Positions 17,754 through 25,776 of a DNA stretch of 42,251 nt are shown here, one piece after another. The position numbers and the translations under genes were made by a program. Location of the stretch: contig DAOUAK010000159.1 of assembly GCA_034433695.1 (NCBI GenBank), positions 1 through 42,251 on the forward strand, in the 5' to 3' direction. Below the pieces are notes generated by a model. It saw only the letters and a program-made list of their open reading frames with translations. It made no database searches and was not told the DNA's origin. This stretch comes from JASFBA01 sp034433695 (GTDB lineage Bacteria; Chloroflexota; Chloroflexia; DTKN01). The first letter of the stretch is position 1; each line of letters opens with the position of its first letter.

Positions 17754-18722
17754 ATGCCGAACCTCTTGCACCACTACCCCGGAGATGTCCTGACCGAAGT
17801 GAACCTGTCCTGGCCCTACGGCCGGAGCACCGGAAAGGTGCGGGAATCCTTCCTCCTCCCCGACGGACGCCGCCTGCTCGTCGCCACCGACCGCCTCTCG
17901 GCCTTCGACCGGGTGCTGGCCGTCGTCCCCTTCAAGGGACAGGTGCTCAACGAACTCAGCGCCTTCTGGTTTGAAAAGACCGCCGACATTATCCCCCATC
18001 ACCTTCTGAACATCCCCGACCCGAACGTCAGCCTGGTGCGGGAGTGCCGTCCTCTCCCGGTCGAGGTCATCGTGCGCGGCTACATCACCGGTGTGACCCA
18101 CACCTCCCTCTGGCCCCTCTATGCCGCCGGAGAGCGCCATATCTACGGCTATACCCTGCCCGAGGGGCTGCACAAGGACGACCCCCTCCCCGAACCGCTC
18201 CTGACCCCGACGACCAAGGCCGGCCCCGGCAGCCATGACGAGCGTCTGACCTGCGCGGAGGTGGTGGAGCGCGGCCTGGTGGACGCAGCCACCTGGGAGC
18301 AGGTGATGGCGGCGGCGCTGGCCCTCTTCCGCCGGGGGCAGGAGGTGGCCCGCGCATCCGGCCTGATCCTGGTGGACACCAAGTACGAGTTCGGCCGTGC
18401 TCCCGACGGCACCCTCATGCTGATCGACGAGGTGCACACCCCCGATTCGAGCCGCTTCTGGACCGAGGAGAGTTACCGGGCCGCCCGCCGTGGCGAAGGC
18501 TCGCCCGAACACTGGGACAAGGAGTTTGTCCGGCAGTGGTTTGCCGACCGGGGCTACCGGGGGGACGGCCCGCCGCCGGACCTTCCGGCGGAGGTAGTGG
18601 AAGAGGCCTCCCGCCGCTATGTGGCCCTCTACGAGGCCCTGACCGGGGAAGCCTTCCGGCCGGCTCCCGGCCCCGTTGCCGACCGTGTCGCCGGGGTGTT
18701 GCGCTCCTTTCTGGCCTGTTGA
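17754..18722 (+). CDS. purC: SAICAR synthetase PurC, long (ADE1-like) form
   Basis: 322 residues from ATG 17754 with AGGAGG at -10. It joins CAIR and aspartate with ATP to give SAICAR. Motifs: GKVRESFLLPDGRRLLVATDR at the N-terminus (nucleotide loop), SAFDRVLAVVPFKGQVLN, VEVIVRGYITG, and ILVDTKYEFG with LIDEVHTPDSSRFW. The length and C-terminal extension fit the yeast ADE1-like group (~300 residues) rather than the ~237-residue E. coli form. It lies between purQ and purE. The next gene, purE, supplies its substrate CAIR. Confidence 0.93.
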   Translation: MPNLLHHYPGDVLTEVNLSWPYGRSTGKVRESFLLPDGRRLLVATDRLSAFDRVLAVVPFKGQVLNELSAFWFEKTADIIPHHLLNIPDPNVSLVRECRPLPVEVIVRGYITGVTHTSLWPLYAAGERHIYGYTLPEGLHKDDPLPEPLLTPTTKAGPGSHDERLTCAEVVERGLVDAATWEQVMAAALALFRRGQEVARASGLILVDTKYEFGRAPDGTLMLIDEVHTPDSSRFWTEESYRAARRGEGSPEHWDKEFVRQWFADRGYRGDGPPPDLPAEVVEEASRRYVALYEALTGEAFRPAPGPVADRVAGVLRSFLAC

Positions 18723-18762
18723 GCAGGGACGCATGGCCATGCGTCTTCTGATGGAGGTAAAA

Positions 18763-19254
18763 ATGAAGGCTGTCCTTATCCTGGGTTCGCCATCCGACCG
18801 CCCCTTCGGGGATCGGATCGGCCGGGCGCTGGAGCGTCTGGACGTCCCCTGGGAGATGCGTATTGCTTCGGCGCACAAGACGCCCCGCCACCTGCTGGAG
18901 ATGCTGGAGCGCTACGAGGCCGAACCCGGCCCCCGGGTCTATATCACCATCGCCGGCCGCTCCAACGCCCTCAGCGGCCTGGTGGATGCCCAGGTGGCCG
19001 CCCCGGTCATCGCCTGTCCGCCCTATGGGGAAAAGTTTGCCGGCCTGGACATCCTTTCCTCTCTGCACATGCCTTCAGGGGTAGCCCCGGCCGTGGTCCT
19101 GGAGCCGGAGAACGCCGCCCTCCTGGCGGCCAAGATGCTGGGGTTGGCCGACGCCGGCCTGCAGGAACGGGTGCGCCTGGCCCAGGAGGAGCAGCGCCGC
19201 CGCGTCCTGGGGGCCGATGGGGGGGCTCCCCAGGAGGAACAGGGAACAGCATGA
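18763..19254 (+). CDS. purE: Class II AIR carboxylase PurE
   Basis: 163 residues from ATG 18763, chosen because GGAGG sits 5 nt upstream and the first strand KAVLILGSPSD starts there. The signature residues are those of class II PurE (Treponema/metazoan PAICS type): SAHKTP instead of class I SAHRTP, AGRSNALSGLVD instead of AGGAAHLPG, IACPP, and SSLHMPSG. Class II enzymes carboxylate AIR directly with CO2 and do not need N5-CAIR made by PurK. No purK is in the operon, which agrees. The gene overlaps purF by four bases (ATGA). Confidence 0.9.
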   Translation: MKAVLILGSPSDRPFGDRIGRALERLDVPWEMRIASAHKTPRHLLEMLERYEAEPGPRVYITIAGRSNALSGLVDAQVAAPVIACPPYGEKFAGLDILSSLHMPSGVAPAVVLEPENAALLAAKMLGLADAGLQERVRLAQEEQRRRVLGADGGAPQEEQGTA

Positions 19255-20690
19255 AGGCCAAACCCCGCGAGGCTTGCGGTATCTGCGGCATCTACGCGCC
19301 CGGCCTGGGCGTGGCCCGGCTGACCTTCTTTGCCCTCTACGCCTTGCAGCATCGCGGGCAGGAGAGCGCCGGGATCGCCAGCAGCGATGGGCGGGTCGCC
19401 TACCTTCACAAGGGGATGGGCCTGGTCGCGCAGGTCTTTTGCGAGGAGACGCTTCACCCGCTGCGCGGCCACCTGGCCGTGGGGCATACCCGTTACTCCA
19501 CGACCGGCGCTCCCCGCCTGGTAGGCGCCCAGCCCTTCCTCATCGAGACCGCCCTGGGGCCGTTGGCCGTGGCCCACAACGGCAATTTGACCAACGCGCC
19601 GGCCCTGCGCCGGGACCTGCTCCAGCGGGGCGTGGGGCTGGTTTCCTCCAGTGACAGCGAACTGATCACCCAGATTTTGGCCGGTGTGCCGGGGCGCACC
19701 TGGGAGGAGCGCCTCGCCGGCCTGGTGGAACAGGCCAAGGGGGCCTACTCTCTGGTCATCCTGACCCGCAAGGCCATCTATGCCCTGCGCGACCCCTGGG
19801 GCTTTCGCCCGCTCTGCCTGGGCCGGCTGAACGAAAGCGGCTGGGTCGTCGCCTCCGAGTCGTGTGCCCTGGAGACGATCGGGGCGACTTTCCTCCGGGA
19901 GGTGCGGCCGGGGGAGGCCATCCGGCTGGATGCGGCCGGCCCGGCCTCCTGGCAGGTGTTCCCGCCCCGGAAGCCGGCCGGCCTCTGCATCTTTGAGTAC
20001 ATCTACTTCGCCCGGCCCGACTCGCTCCTGGAGGGCCGCTCGGTGCACAGCGTCCGCCGGCGGCTTGGGGCCCGCCTGGCCCACGAACATCCCGTCGAGG
20101 CCGACCTGGTCATCGGCGTCCCCGACTCGGCCACCGCCCATGCCATCGGCTACGCCCAGGCATCCGGCATCCCCTTCGGCGAGGGGCTGATCAAGAACCG
20201 CTACATCGGCCGTACCTTCATCCAGCCGGACGAACGCCTGCGCCGCATGGGGGTCGCGCTCAAGTTCAACCCGCTCCCCGACGCGCTGCGGGGGAGGCGC
20301 GTCGTCCTGGTGGACGACTCGATCGTCCGGGGCACGACCAGCGGCCCGATCGTCCGCCTGCTGCGCCAGGCCGGAGCCGCCCAGGTCCACATGCGCGTGG
20401 CCTCCCCCCCAATTCGCCACCCCTGCTTTATGGGGGTGGACATGGCCACCCGGGAGGAACTGCTTGCCGCCCGTCTTCAGGTGGACGAGATTGCCGATCT
20501 CCTGGAAGTGGATTCGCTCGGCTACCTCTCCCTGGAGGGACTGGTCGAGGCGGTCGGCGACGGGGTGGACTCGGCCGGCCACTGCATGGCCTGTTTCACC
20601 GGCGAATACCCCGTACCGCCCGAGGCGGCGGGCGAGGAGGATCGCAACATGTTGTGCCCCTACGGGCCGGGAGGCGACGGTGGGTTTTGA
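19251..20690 (+). CDS. purF: Amidophosphoribosyltransferase PurF
   Basis: 479 residues; the first committed step, PRPP + glutamine to phosphoribosylamine. An eight-residue propeptide (MKAKPREA) precedes Cys9, the Ntn nucleophile in ACGICGIYAPG; it must be cleaved for activity. LQHRGQESAGI and GHTRYSTTGAP follow. The PRPP loop is VVLVDDSIVRGTTS. It is the Fe-S type, as in Bacillus: Cys in GLCIFEYIYFARPDS, HPCFMG and the CxxC in HCMACFTGEYP. The Fe-S cluster makes such enzymes oxygen-sensitive. The last codons overlap the start of the restriction endonuclease gene (GTG 20680). Confidence 0.95.
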   Translation: MKAKPREACGICGIYAPGLGVARLTFFALYALQHRGQESAGIASSDGRVAYLHKGMGLVAQVFCEETLHPLRGHLAVGHTRYSTTGAPRLVGAQPFLIETALGPLAVAHNGNLTNAPALRRDLLQRGVGLVSSSDSELITQILAGVPGRTWEERLAGLVEQAKGAYSLVILTRKAIYALRDPWGFRPLCLGRLNESGWVVASESCALETIGATFLREVRPGEAIRLDAAGPASWQVFPPRKPAGLCIFEYIYFARPDSLLEGRSVHSVRRRLGARLAHEHPVEADLVIGVPDSATAHAIGYAQASGIPFGEGLIKNRYIGRTFIQPDERLRRMGVALKFNPLPDALRGRRVVLVDDSIVRGTTSGPIVRLLRQAGAAQVHMRVASPPIRHPCFMGVDMATREELLAARLQVDEIADLLEVDSLGYLSLEGLVEAVGDGVDSAGHCMACFTGEYPVPPEAAGEEDRNMLCPYGPGGDGGF

Positions 20691-21300
20691 CCGGGGACGG
20701 CATCTGCTCCATCTGCCGGCGTTCCTGAGCGCCCTGGAGCAGGCGATTCAGTTCTTTGAGCACACGCCGGTGCTTTCGCTGCCTTTAACCGACCGTTTCG
20801 AGGGTAGCGGCGTTTATGCTTTGTACTATGTCGGTGGCTTCGACCTCTACGCTCCCGTCCGGCAAAAGCCGGAGTCCCCCATCCGGCCGATCTATGTAGG
20901 CAAGGCTGTGCCCCCAGGGTGGCGGACGGCACGGGCTAGAACGGAAGGGCACTATACTCTTTATAGCCGTCTGCAAGAACATACCAGAAGCATCAGGCAG
21001 GCGAAAAACTTGCACATCAGCGAGTTCCGTTGCCGGTTGATGATCCTCGAAGGAAGGGAGAGCGACCTGATTGTTCCGGTGGAGGCAGAAATGATCAGGC
21101 GCTATCGGCCTCTTTGGAATACTGTTGTGGATGGATTTGGGAATCATGACCCAGGGAAAGGCCGGTATGACCAGGCACCGTCCGAATGGGATGTGTTACA
21201 CCCGGGACGACCCTGGGTGGAGAGGTTGACCGGGAGGCCACCTCAGTGCCAGGTGATTATTGACGAAGTGAGGGCGTATCTTCAGGGGCAGCCATTATGA
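20680..21300 (+). CDS. Eco29kI-family GIY-YIG restriction endonuclease
   Basis: 206 residues from GTG 20680, inside the end of purF, with GGAGG at 20670-20674. GIY-YIG motifs: GVY (residues 44-46) in GSGVYALYYVG and YVG (72-74) in RPIYVGKA. Further candidate catalytic residues are Arg97 (YSRLQEH), His101, Glu135 and Asn147. Their order and spacing match the Eco29kI set (Tyr, Tyr, Arg, His, Glu, Asn) as I recall it, and the length is close to Eco29kI (~214). It would cut a specific palindrome, possibly CCGCGG or a variant, by family analogy. G+C drops: two sampled 60-base rows (20941, 21001) contain 29 and 32 G+C, against 44 in a purF row (20281). It is convergent with the methyltransferase, 26 bp apart. 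This looks like a foreign gene. Confidence 0.85.
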   Translation: MGFDRGRHLLHLPAFLSALEQAIQFFEHTPVLSLPLTDRFEGSGVYALYYVGGFDLYAPVRQKPESPIRPIYVGKAVPPGWRTARARTEGHYTLYSRLQEHTRSIRQAKNLHISEFRCRLMILEGRESDLIVPVEAEMIRRYRPLWNTVVDGFGNHDPGKGRYDQAPSEWDVLHPGRPWVERLTGRPPQCQVIIDEVRAYLQGQPL

Positions 21301-21326
21301 CAGAACGTGTCCACAGGGTCATCGTG

Positions 21327-22712
21327 TCAACGTTTTTGCAGGGTGACCACCGCCTCATAGAGGCGATGCGACGCCTTGGCCTTGGCCGCGCGTGCTTCAG
21401 AACGAATGATGCTGTTTCCCACACGGGTCTCGCGGGGAATCTCGATACCGAGCACCTCCAGGCCCGCCGCCTCAGCGATGGCCGCCAGGTAGCGGTCCGT
21501 GGGGATGTATACGCCCTGCAGAATGCTATTGCCGATCACGATGACCGCCATCCCACCGGGACGGAGCAACTCATAGACCGCCTGGGCGAACCGATAGCAA
21601 TCGTTGAAATAGCAAGCGGCATAGTTGGCCCATCCCTTGCCTCCGTAGATCCCCTTCTCCGGGTGGCGCGACCGCAGTTCTTGCAACCGCTCCACCAGGT
21701 CGGTGTTGGGCAGGGAAAACTCCACTTCGATCGCTTCCTTCTCCCGGACCGTCTGCCAGTACCGGCCAAAGTTCATCTCCTCCAGAGGCCTCAAGTCACC
21801 GGGGGCAGCAGCGTACCCCAGCCAGTACAGTTGAGGTCGGGTATTGCGGTTGTAGTGGTAGTTGTTCAGGTAGGGAGGGGAAGTAATGATCAGGTCAACC
21901 GTCTCGGGAGAGAGAAAGGAGCGATAGCGCAGGCACGAGTCCTGAATGACCTGTGCCTGGACATCTCGGTCCGTCAACTGCCCTTGCATCCAGGCGATGT
22001 CTTCGGCCATCTCGCTCAGTTTGTGCAAAATCGTCTGCGCTACCGGGAAATCCTGAATCTCTTTTTTGCCCGCACTCGTCCGTCGGCCCAAACTGGGTTC
22101 GTAGGAGTAGTTGGAATAGCACACCATGGTCGAGGCAAAGGCCAACCGGAAGAGGTCGCGGATCGGCTCATCCTGGATGGTGGCGATAAAGTCCTGCAGG
22201 AGCAGGACCTTGTGCAGGACGGCAGGACTGTAAAAGGGGGAGCGCGTGCGAAAGCCCTTCGGAGGCCGGCACCGGGGCGGTTCGCCGGTGGATATCTTGT
22301 GGGCAAAGAACTCCCGGAAGCGGGCCATCTCCCTCACCAGATGAACGACTTCGATGTGGTGCGCATTCGCTTTCACCCGGCAGGCCAGAGCCGCATAGGG
22401 ATTAATTTCAAAACCGATAGCGCAGTGCCCGGCCAGGATGGCCTCCACCAGGGTTGTCCCCACGCCGGCAAAGGGGTCCAACACGGTGCCTTTATGAGGC
22501 AGGTACTGTCCCAGAGCGCTGCGGACAAACGCTGCCGAGAAGCCGGCAATCCAGGGAACCCAGCGGTGCACCGGTTCTGTCTTGTTCCGGGCAAAGGCGG
22601 GATCGCTAGGATGGGCGAGGTATGCCTCGCCCGTACGGGTGTTGCCCGGCAACGGTTCTTCTTCAAAGAGTCGAAGTTGTTTGATCTGTCCCTTAAAATC
22701 CAAGATGGTCAT
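21327..22712 (-). CDS. DNA methyltransferase (amino-MTase, N4-cytosine type likely), partner of the endonuclease
   Basis: 461 residues from ATG 22712, chosen for the GGAGG site 4-5 nt upstream; a longer frame to 22775 runs through the putative operator. SAM motif I is DPFAGVGTT (79-87) and catalytic motif IV is TSPPY (277-281), followed by YLNNYHY. SPPY is typical of N4-cytosine or N6-adenine enzymes. Order I then IV, with ~190 residues between them that could hold target recognition, resembles the alpha class. It is not a C5 enzyme: there is no PCQ motif. It probably protects the sites cut by the neighbouring endonuclease. It is encoded against the direction of the purine operon and has its own promoter at 22785-22813. 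Confidence 0.88.
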   Translation of the reverse strand: MTILDFKGQIKQLRLFEEEPLPGNTRTGEAYLAHPSDPAFARNKTEPVHRWVPWIAGFSAAFVRSALGQYLPHKGTVLDPFAGVGTTLVEAILAGHCAIGFEINPYAALACRVKANAHHIEVVHLVREMARFREFFAHKISTGEPPRCRPPKGFRTRSPFYSPAVLHKVLLLQDFIATIQDEPIRDLFRLAFASTMVCYSNYSYEPSLGRRTSAGKKEIQDFPVAQTILHKLSEMAEDIAWMQGQLTDRDVQAQVIQDSCLRYRSFLSPETVDLIITSPPYLNNYHYNRNTRPQLYWLGYAAAPGDLRPLEEMNFGRYWQTVREKEAIEVEFSLPNTDLVERLQELRSRHPEKGIYGGKGWANYAACYFNDCYRFAQAVYELLRPGGMAVIVIGNSILQGVYIPTDRYLAAIAEAAGLEVLGIEIPRETRVGNSIIRSEARAAKAKASHRLYEAVVTLQKR

Positions 22713-22755
22713 GCTACCTCCCGAAGCAGTAGGTCGAGGTACGCCCCGACCCGGC

Positions 22756-22770
22756 CCCAGGTAACCTGGG
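22756..22770. promoter_or_regulatory. 15-bp perfect palindrome, candidate operator of the methyltransferase gene
   Basis: CCCAGGT-A-ACCTGGG, seven-base arms around one central base, with no mismatch. It lies at about +9 to +23 of the methyltransferase transcript predicted from the promoter at 22785-22813. That position suits a repressor block or a 5'-UTR hairpin. Some methyltransferases repress themselves by binding such repeats, and control (C) proteins do so in other systems; no C gene is visible here. Confidence 0.5.
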
Positions 22771-22784
22771 TGCATGGCAAGAAG

Positions 22785-22813
22785 ATTATACAGAACATAG
22801 GTTCAGAAGTCAA
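22785..22813 (-). promoter_or_regulatory. Strong promoter of the methyltransferase gene
   Basis: On the minus strand: -35 TTGACT (22813-22808), 17-bp spacer, -10 TATAAT (22790-22785). It lies directly upstream of the purDM ribosome site (22818-22824) but points the other way, so polymerase here would oppose operon readthrough into purDM. Confidence 0.8.
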
Positions 22814-22828
22814 GCCTGAGGAGGACCG

Positions 22829-25141
22829 ATGCGCATCCTGGTCATTGGCTCCGGCGGCCGGGAACATGCCCTGGCCTGGAAACTGGCCCAATCGCCCCGG
22901 ACGGAGCATCTCTTTGTCGCGCCGGGAAACGGCGGCACGGCGGCCATCGCCGAGAACGTCCCCATCGCCGCCACCGACATTCCGGCCCTGCGTCTCCTGG
23001 CCCAAAAGGAACGCATTGACCTCACCGTGATCGGGCCGGAGGCGCCCCTGGTGGCCGGCCTGGTGGACGATTTCTCGGCTGCGGGGTTGCGGGCCTTTGG
23101 GCCGAGCGCTTCCGCCGCCCGACTGGAGGGCTCCAAGGCCTTTGCCAAACGTTTTATGCAGGAGGAAGGCATCCCCACGGCGGCCGGGGCCGTCTTCCGG
23201 GACTATGAGGCGGCGCTGGCCTACCTGCGGCAGCAGGAAGGGCCGGTTGTCGTCAAGGCCGGTGGGCTGGCGGCAGGCAAGGGGGTGACGGTATGTGAAA
23301 CGCGGGAGGAGGCGGAGGCGGCCCTGCATCGCCTGATGGTGGAGCGCGCCCTGGGGCCGGCCGGAGCCGAGGTGGTCATCGAAGAACGGCTGGAGGGGGA
23401 AGAGGTCTCCCTGCTGGCCTTTTGCGACGGCCGGACGGTCGTCCCGATGCTTCCGGCCCGGGACTATAAACGCCTCTCCGACGGCGACCGGGGGCCCAAC
23501 ACCGGAGGCATGGGCGGGTATGCCCCTTCCCCGTACCTTTCGCCGGAGATGCAGGAGGAGGTCGTCTCCCGCATCCTGCGGCCGACCGTGGAGGGGATGC
23601 GCCGGCGGGGCACACCCTATGTGGGGGTCCTCTATGCCGGCCTGATGCTCACCCCCCACGGCCCCCGCGTCCTCGAATTCAACTGCCGCTTCGGCGACCC
23701 GGAGGCCCAGGTGCTCCTGCCCCTCCTGGAAAGCGACCTCCTGGAAATCTTCCTGGCTTGCGTCGAGGGCCGGTTGGGAGAAACCGAGGTGCGCTGGCGG
23801 GAAGCCTGCACGGCCTGCGTGGTGCTGGCCGCTCCGGGCTACCCAGGTCCCTATTCCACCGGAGACGAGATCGAGGGACTGGAGGAGGTTGCCCTCCTGC
23901 CCGATGTGACCGTCTTCCACGCCGGTACCCGGCGGGAGAACGGGCGTTTCTTTACCGCCGGAGGCCGCGTCCTGGCAGTGACGGCCCTGGCCGACGGTTT
24001 TCCCCGGGCTCGGGAACGGGCCTATGAGGCGGTGCGGCGGATTCGCTTCCCCGGTATGCACTACCGTCGGGACATCGGGAAGGGTATTCGCCCCCAGGCG
24101 AAGCCAAGGTCGGTCGGCACCTATGCCGCCGCCGGTGTGGACATCGCCGCCGGAGAGCACGCCGTGGCCCTGATGAAGGAGGCCGTCTGTCGCACCTACA
24201 CCCCTGCCGTCCTGGCCGGCATCGGCCCTTTCGGGGGGCTTTTTTCCCTGGAGGCGTTGCGCCGGGCCGAGGACCCTGTCCTGGTCGCCTCGACCGACGG
24301 CGTCGGCACCAAGACGATGCTCGCCGCGGCGATGGGCCGCTACGATACCGTCGGGTATGACCTGGTCAACCACTGCCTCAACGACATCCTGGTCCAGGGG
24401 GCGCGGCCGCTCTTTTTCCTGGACTATGTGGCGATGGGCCGGCTCGATCCCGAACGGGTTGCGATGATCGTCCGGGGCTGTGCCGAGGCCTGCCGGGCCA
24501 TCGGCTGTGCCCTTCTCGGGGGCGAGACGGCCGAGATGCCCGGCGTCTACCGCCCCGGCACCTTTGACCTGGTGGGTACGATGGTCGGCTGGGTCGAGCG
24601 CGGCGCCATCGTAGACGGGCGCGACGTCCGTCCGGGCGACCTCTGCCTGGGTCTGCCCTCCTCCGGCCTGCACACGAACGGCTACTCCCTGGCCCGGCGC
24701 GTCCTGGGCGACCTGGGCTGGGATACGGTGCTGCCGGAGTTGGGCCGGCCGCTGGGGGAGGTCCTCCTGACCCCCCATCGGGCCTACCTGCGCGAGGTCG
24801 AGGCGCTGTGGGCGGCCGGCGTCCGCATCAAGGCGATGGCCCACATCACCGGCGGCGGCTTCCCCGGCAACATCCCGCGCGTCCTGCCCGAAGGGGTCGG
24901 CGTGCGCCTGGACCGCGCCGCCTGGGAGGTGCCGGCCGTCTTTCGCCTGATTCAGGAGCGCGGTCGGGTGAGCGAGGAGGAGATGTACCGGGTCTTTAAC
25001 ATGGGAATCGGTCTGGTGCTTATCCTGAGTCCGGAGGAAGCCGGCCGAGCCCGGGCCCTGCTCCCGGAGGCCGTGCCCATCGGCGAAGTCGTGCCCTGGG
25101 CCGGGGCCGGCCCCCGGGTGCAATGGGGAGGGGCGCGATGA
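22829..25141 (+). CDS. purD: Bifunctional PurD-PurM (GAR synthetase / AIR synthetase fusion)
   Basis: 770 residues from ATG 22829 with GAGGAGG four bases before it. Residues 1-~415 are PurD, an ATP-grasp ligase joining phosphoribosylamine and glycine: VIGSGGREHALAWKL, VKAGGLAAGKGV, NTGGMGGYAPSP and EFNCRFGDPEAQ. Residues ~428-765 are PurM, which closes FGAM to AIR: YAAAGVDIAAGEHAV, STDGVGTKTML, GGETAEMPGVYRPG and HITGGGFPGNIPR. The frame is continuous through the join, so the fusion is real in this sequence. Usually these are separate genes in bacteria; in animals GARS-AIRS-GART is one chain. purN overlaps its stop by four bases in the same order. The restriction-modification insert separates it from purF. 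Confidence 0.95.
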   Translation: MRILVIGSGGREHALAWKLAQSPRTEHLFVAPGNGGTAAIAENVPIAATDIPALRLLAQKERIDLTVIGPEAPLVAGLVDDFSAAGLRAFGPSASAARLEGSKAFAKRFMQEEGIPTAAGAVFRDYEAALAYLRQQEGPVVVKAGGLAAGKGVTVCETREEAEAALHRLMVERALGPAGAEVVIEERLEGEEVSLLAFCDGRTVVPMLPARDYKRLSDGDRGPNTGGMGGYAPSPYLSPEMQEEVVSRILRPTVEGMRRRGTPYVGVLYAGLMLTPHGPRVLEFNCRFGDPEAQVLLPLLESDLLEIFLACVEGRLGETEVRWREACTACVVLAAPGYPGPYSTGDEIEGLEEVALLPDVTVFHAGTRRENGRFFTAGGRVLAVTALADGFPRARERAYEAVRRIRFPGMHYRRDIGKGIRPQAKPRSVGTYAAAGVDIAAGEHAVALMKEAVCRTYTPAVLAGIGPFGGLFSLEALRRAEDPVLVASTDGVGTKTMLAAAMGRYDTVGYDLVNHCLNDILVQGARPLFFLDYVAMGRLDPERVAMIVRGCAEACRAIGCALLGGETAEMPGVYRPGTFDLVGTMVGWVERGAIVDGRDVRPGDLCLGLPSSGLHTNGYSLARRVLGDLGWDTVLPELGRPLGEVLLTPHRAYLREVEALWAAGVRIKAMAHITGGGFPGNIPRVLPEGVGVRLDRAAWEVPAVFRLIQERGRVSEEEMYRVFNMGIGLVLILSPEEAGRARALLPEAVPIGEVVPWAGAGPRVQWGGAR

Positions 25142-25743
25142 CCCGCATCGCCGTGCTCATCTCGGGCTCCGGCTCGAACCTGCAGGCGATCCTGGACGCG
25201 GCATCGGCCGGCCGCCTCCCTGGCGTCGAGGTGGCCCTGGTCGTCTCCAACCGGCGGGAAGCCTACGGCCTCCGGCGGGCGATCCGGGCAGGCGTTCCGA
25301 CGGTCTATTTTCCCCTGGCCCCCTACGCGGCGGCCGGCCGCCCCCGATCGGACTATGACGCCGACCTGGCCGCCATCTTGCGGGCCTTTGAGGTGGAGTG
25401 GGTCGTCCTGGCCGGCTGGATGCATGTCCTGAGCAACGCCTTCCTGCAACACTTTCCCTACCGCGTGCTCAATCTGCACCCGGCCCTGCCCGGCACCTTT
25501 CCCGGCACACAGGCCATCCGGCGCGCCTACGAGGCCTTCCGGCGCGGCGAGATCGGCCACACCGGCGTGATGGTCCACCTGGTCCCCGACGAGGGCGTGG
25601 ACGTCGGGCCGGTCGTCCTGCAGGAGGCGGTGCCGATTCTGCCCGAGGACCGCCTGGAGGACCTGGAAGCGCGCATCCACGCGGTCGAGCATCGTCTTCT
25701 GGTGGAGGCAATCGGCCGGCTCATCGGGACGGAACGCGGATGA
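25138..25743 (+). CDS. purN: GAR formyltransferase PurN
   Basis: 201 residues; ATG overlaps the purDM stop (ATGA), so it is translationally coupled. It transfers the formyl group from 10-formyl-THF to GAR. Motifs: LISGSGSNLQAI at the N-terminus, NLHPALPGTFPGTQAI holding the catalytic Asn-x-His, and GHTGVMVHLVPDEGVDVG with the catalytic Asp. The usual HPSLLPSFPG is here HPALPGTFPG, a conservative change. Length is normal. It completes a GARS-AIRS-GART series. Confidence 0.94.
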   Translation: MTRIAVLISGSGSNLQAILDAASAGRLPGVEVALVVSNRREAYGLRRAIRAGVPTVYFPLAPYAAAGRPRSDYDADLAAILRAFEVEWVVLAGWMHVLSNAFLQHFPYRVLNLHPALPGTFPGTQAIRRAYEAFRRGEIGHTGVMVHLVPDEGVDVGPVVLQEAVPILPEDRLEDLEARIHAVEHRLLVEAIGRLIGTERG

Positions 25744-25776
25744 ACACGGACGGTTCCGTGTTCGAGGAGGGCAAGG

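Noticed and set aside
20680..22712. Avoidance of CCGCGG as evidence of the restriction target
   Set aside because: CCGCGG occurs several times in the window, so avoidance cannot be shown here and the target remains unknown.
21327..22775. Longer methyltransferase start at 22775
   Set aside because: The added 21 codons run through the palindrome and GC-rich leader and lack family-like sequence; ATG 22712 has a good GGAGG site.
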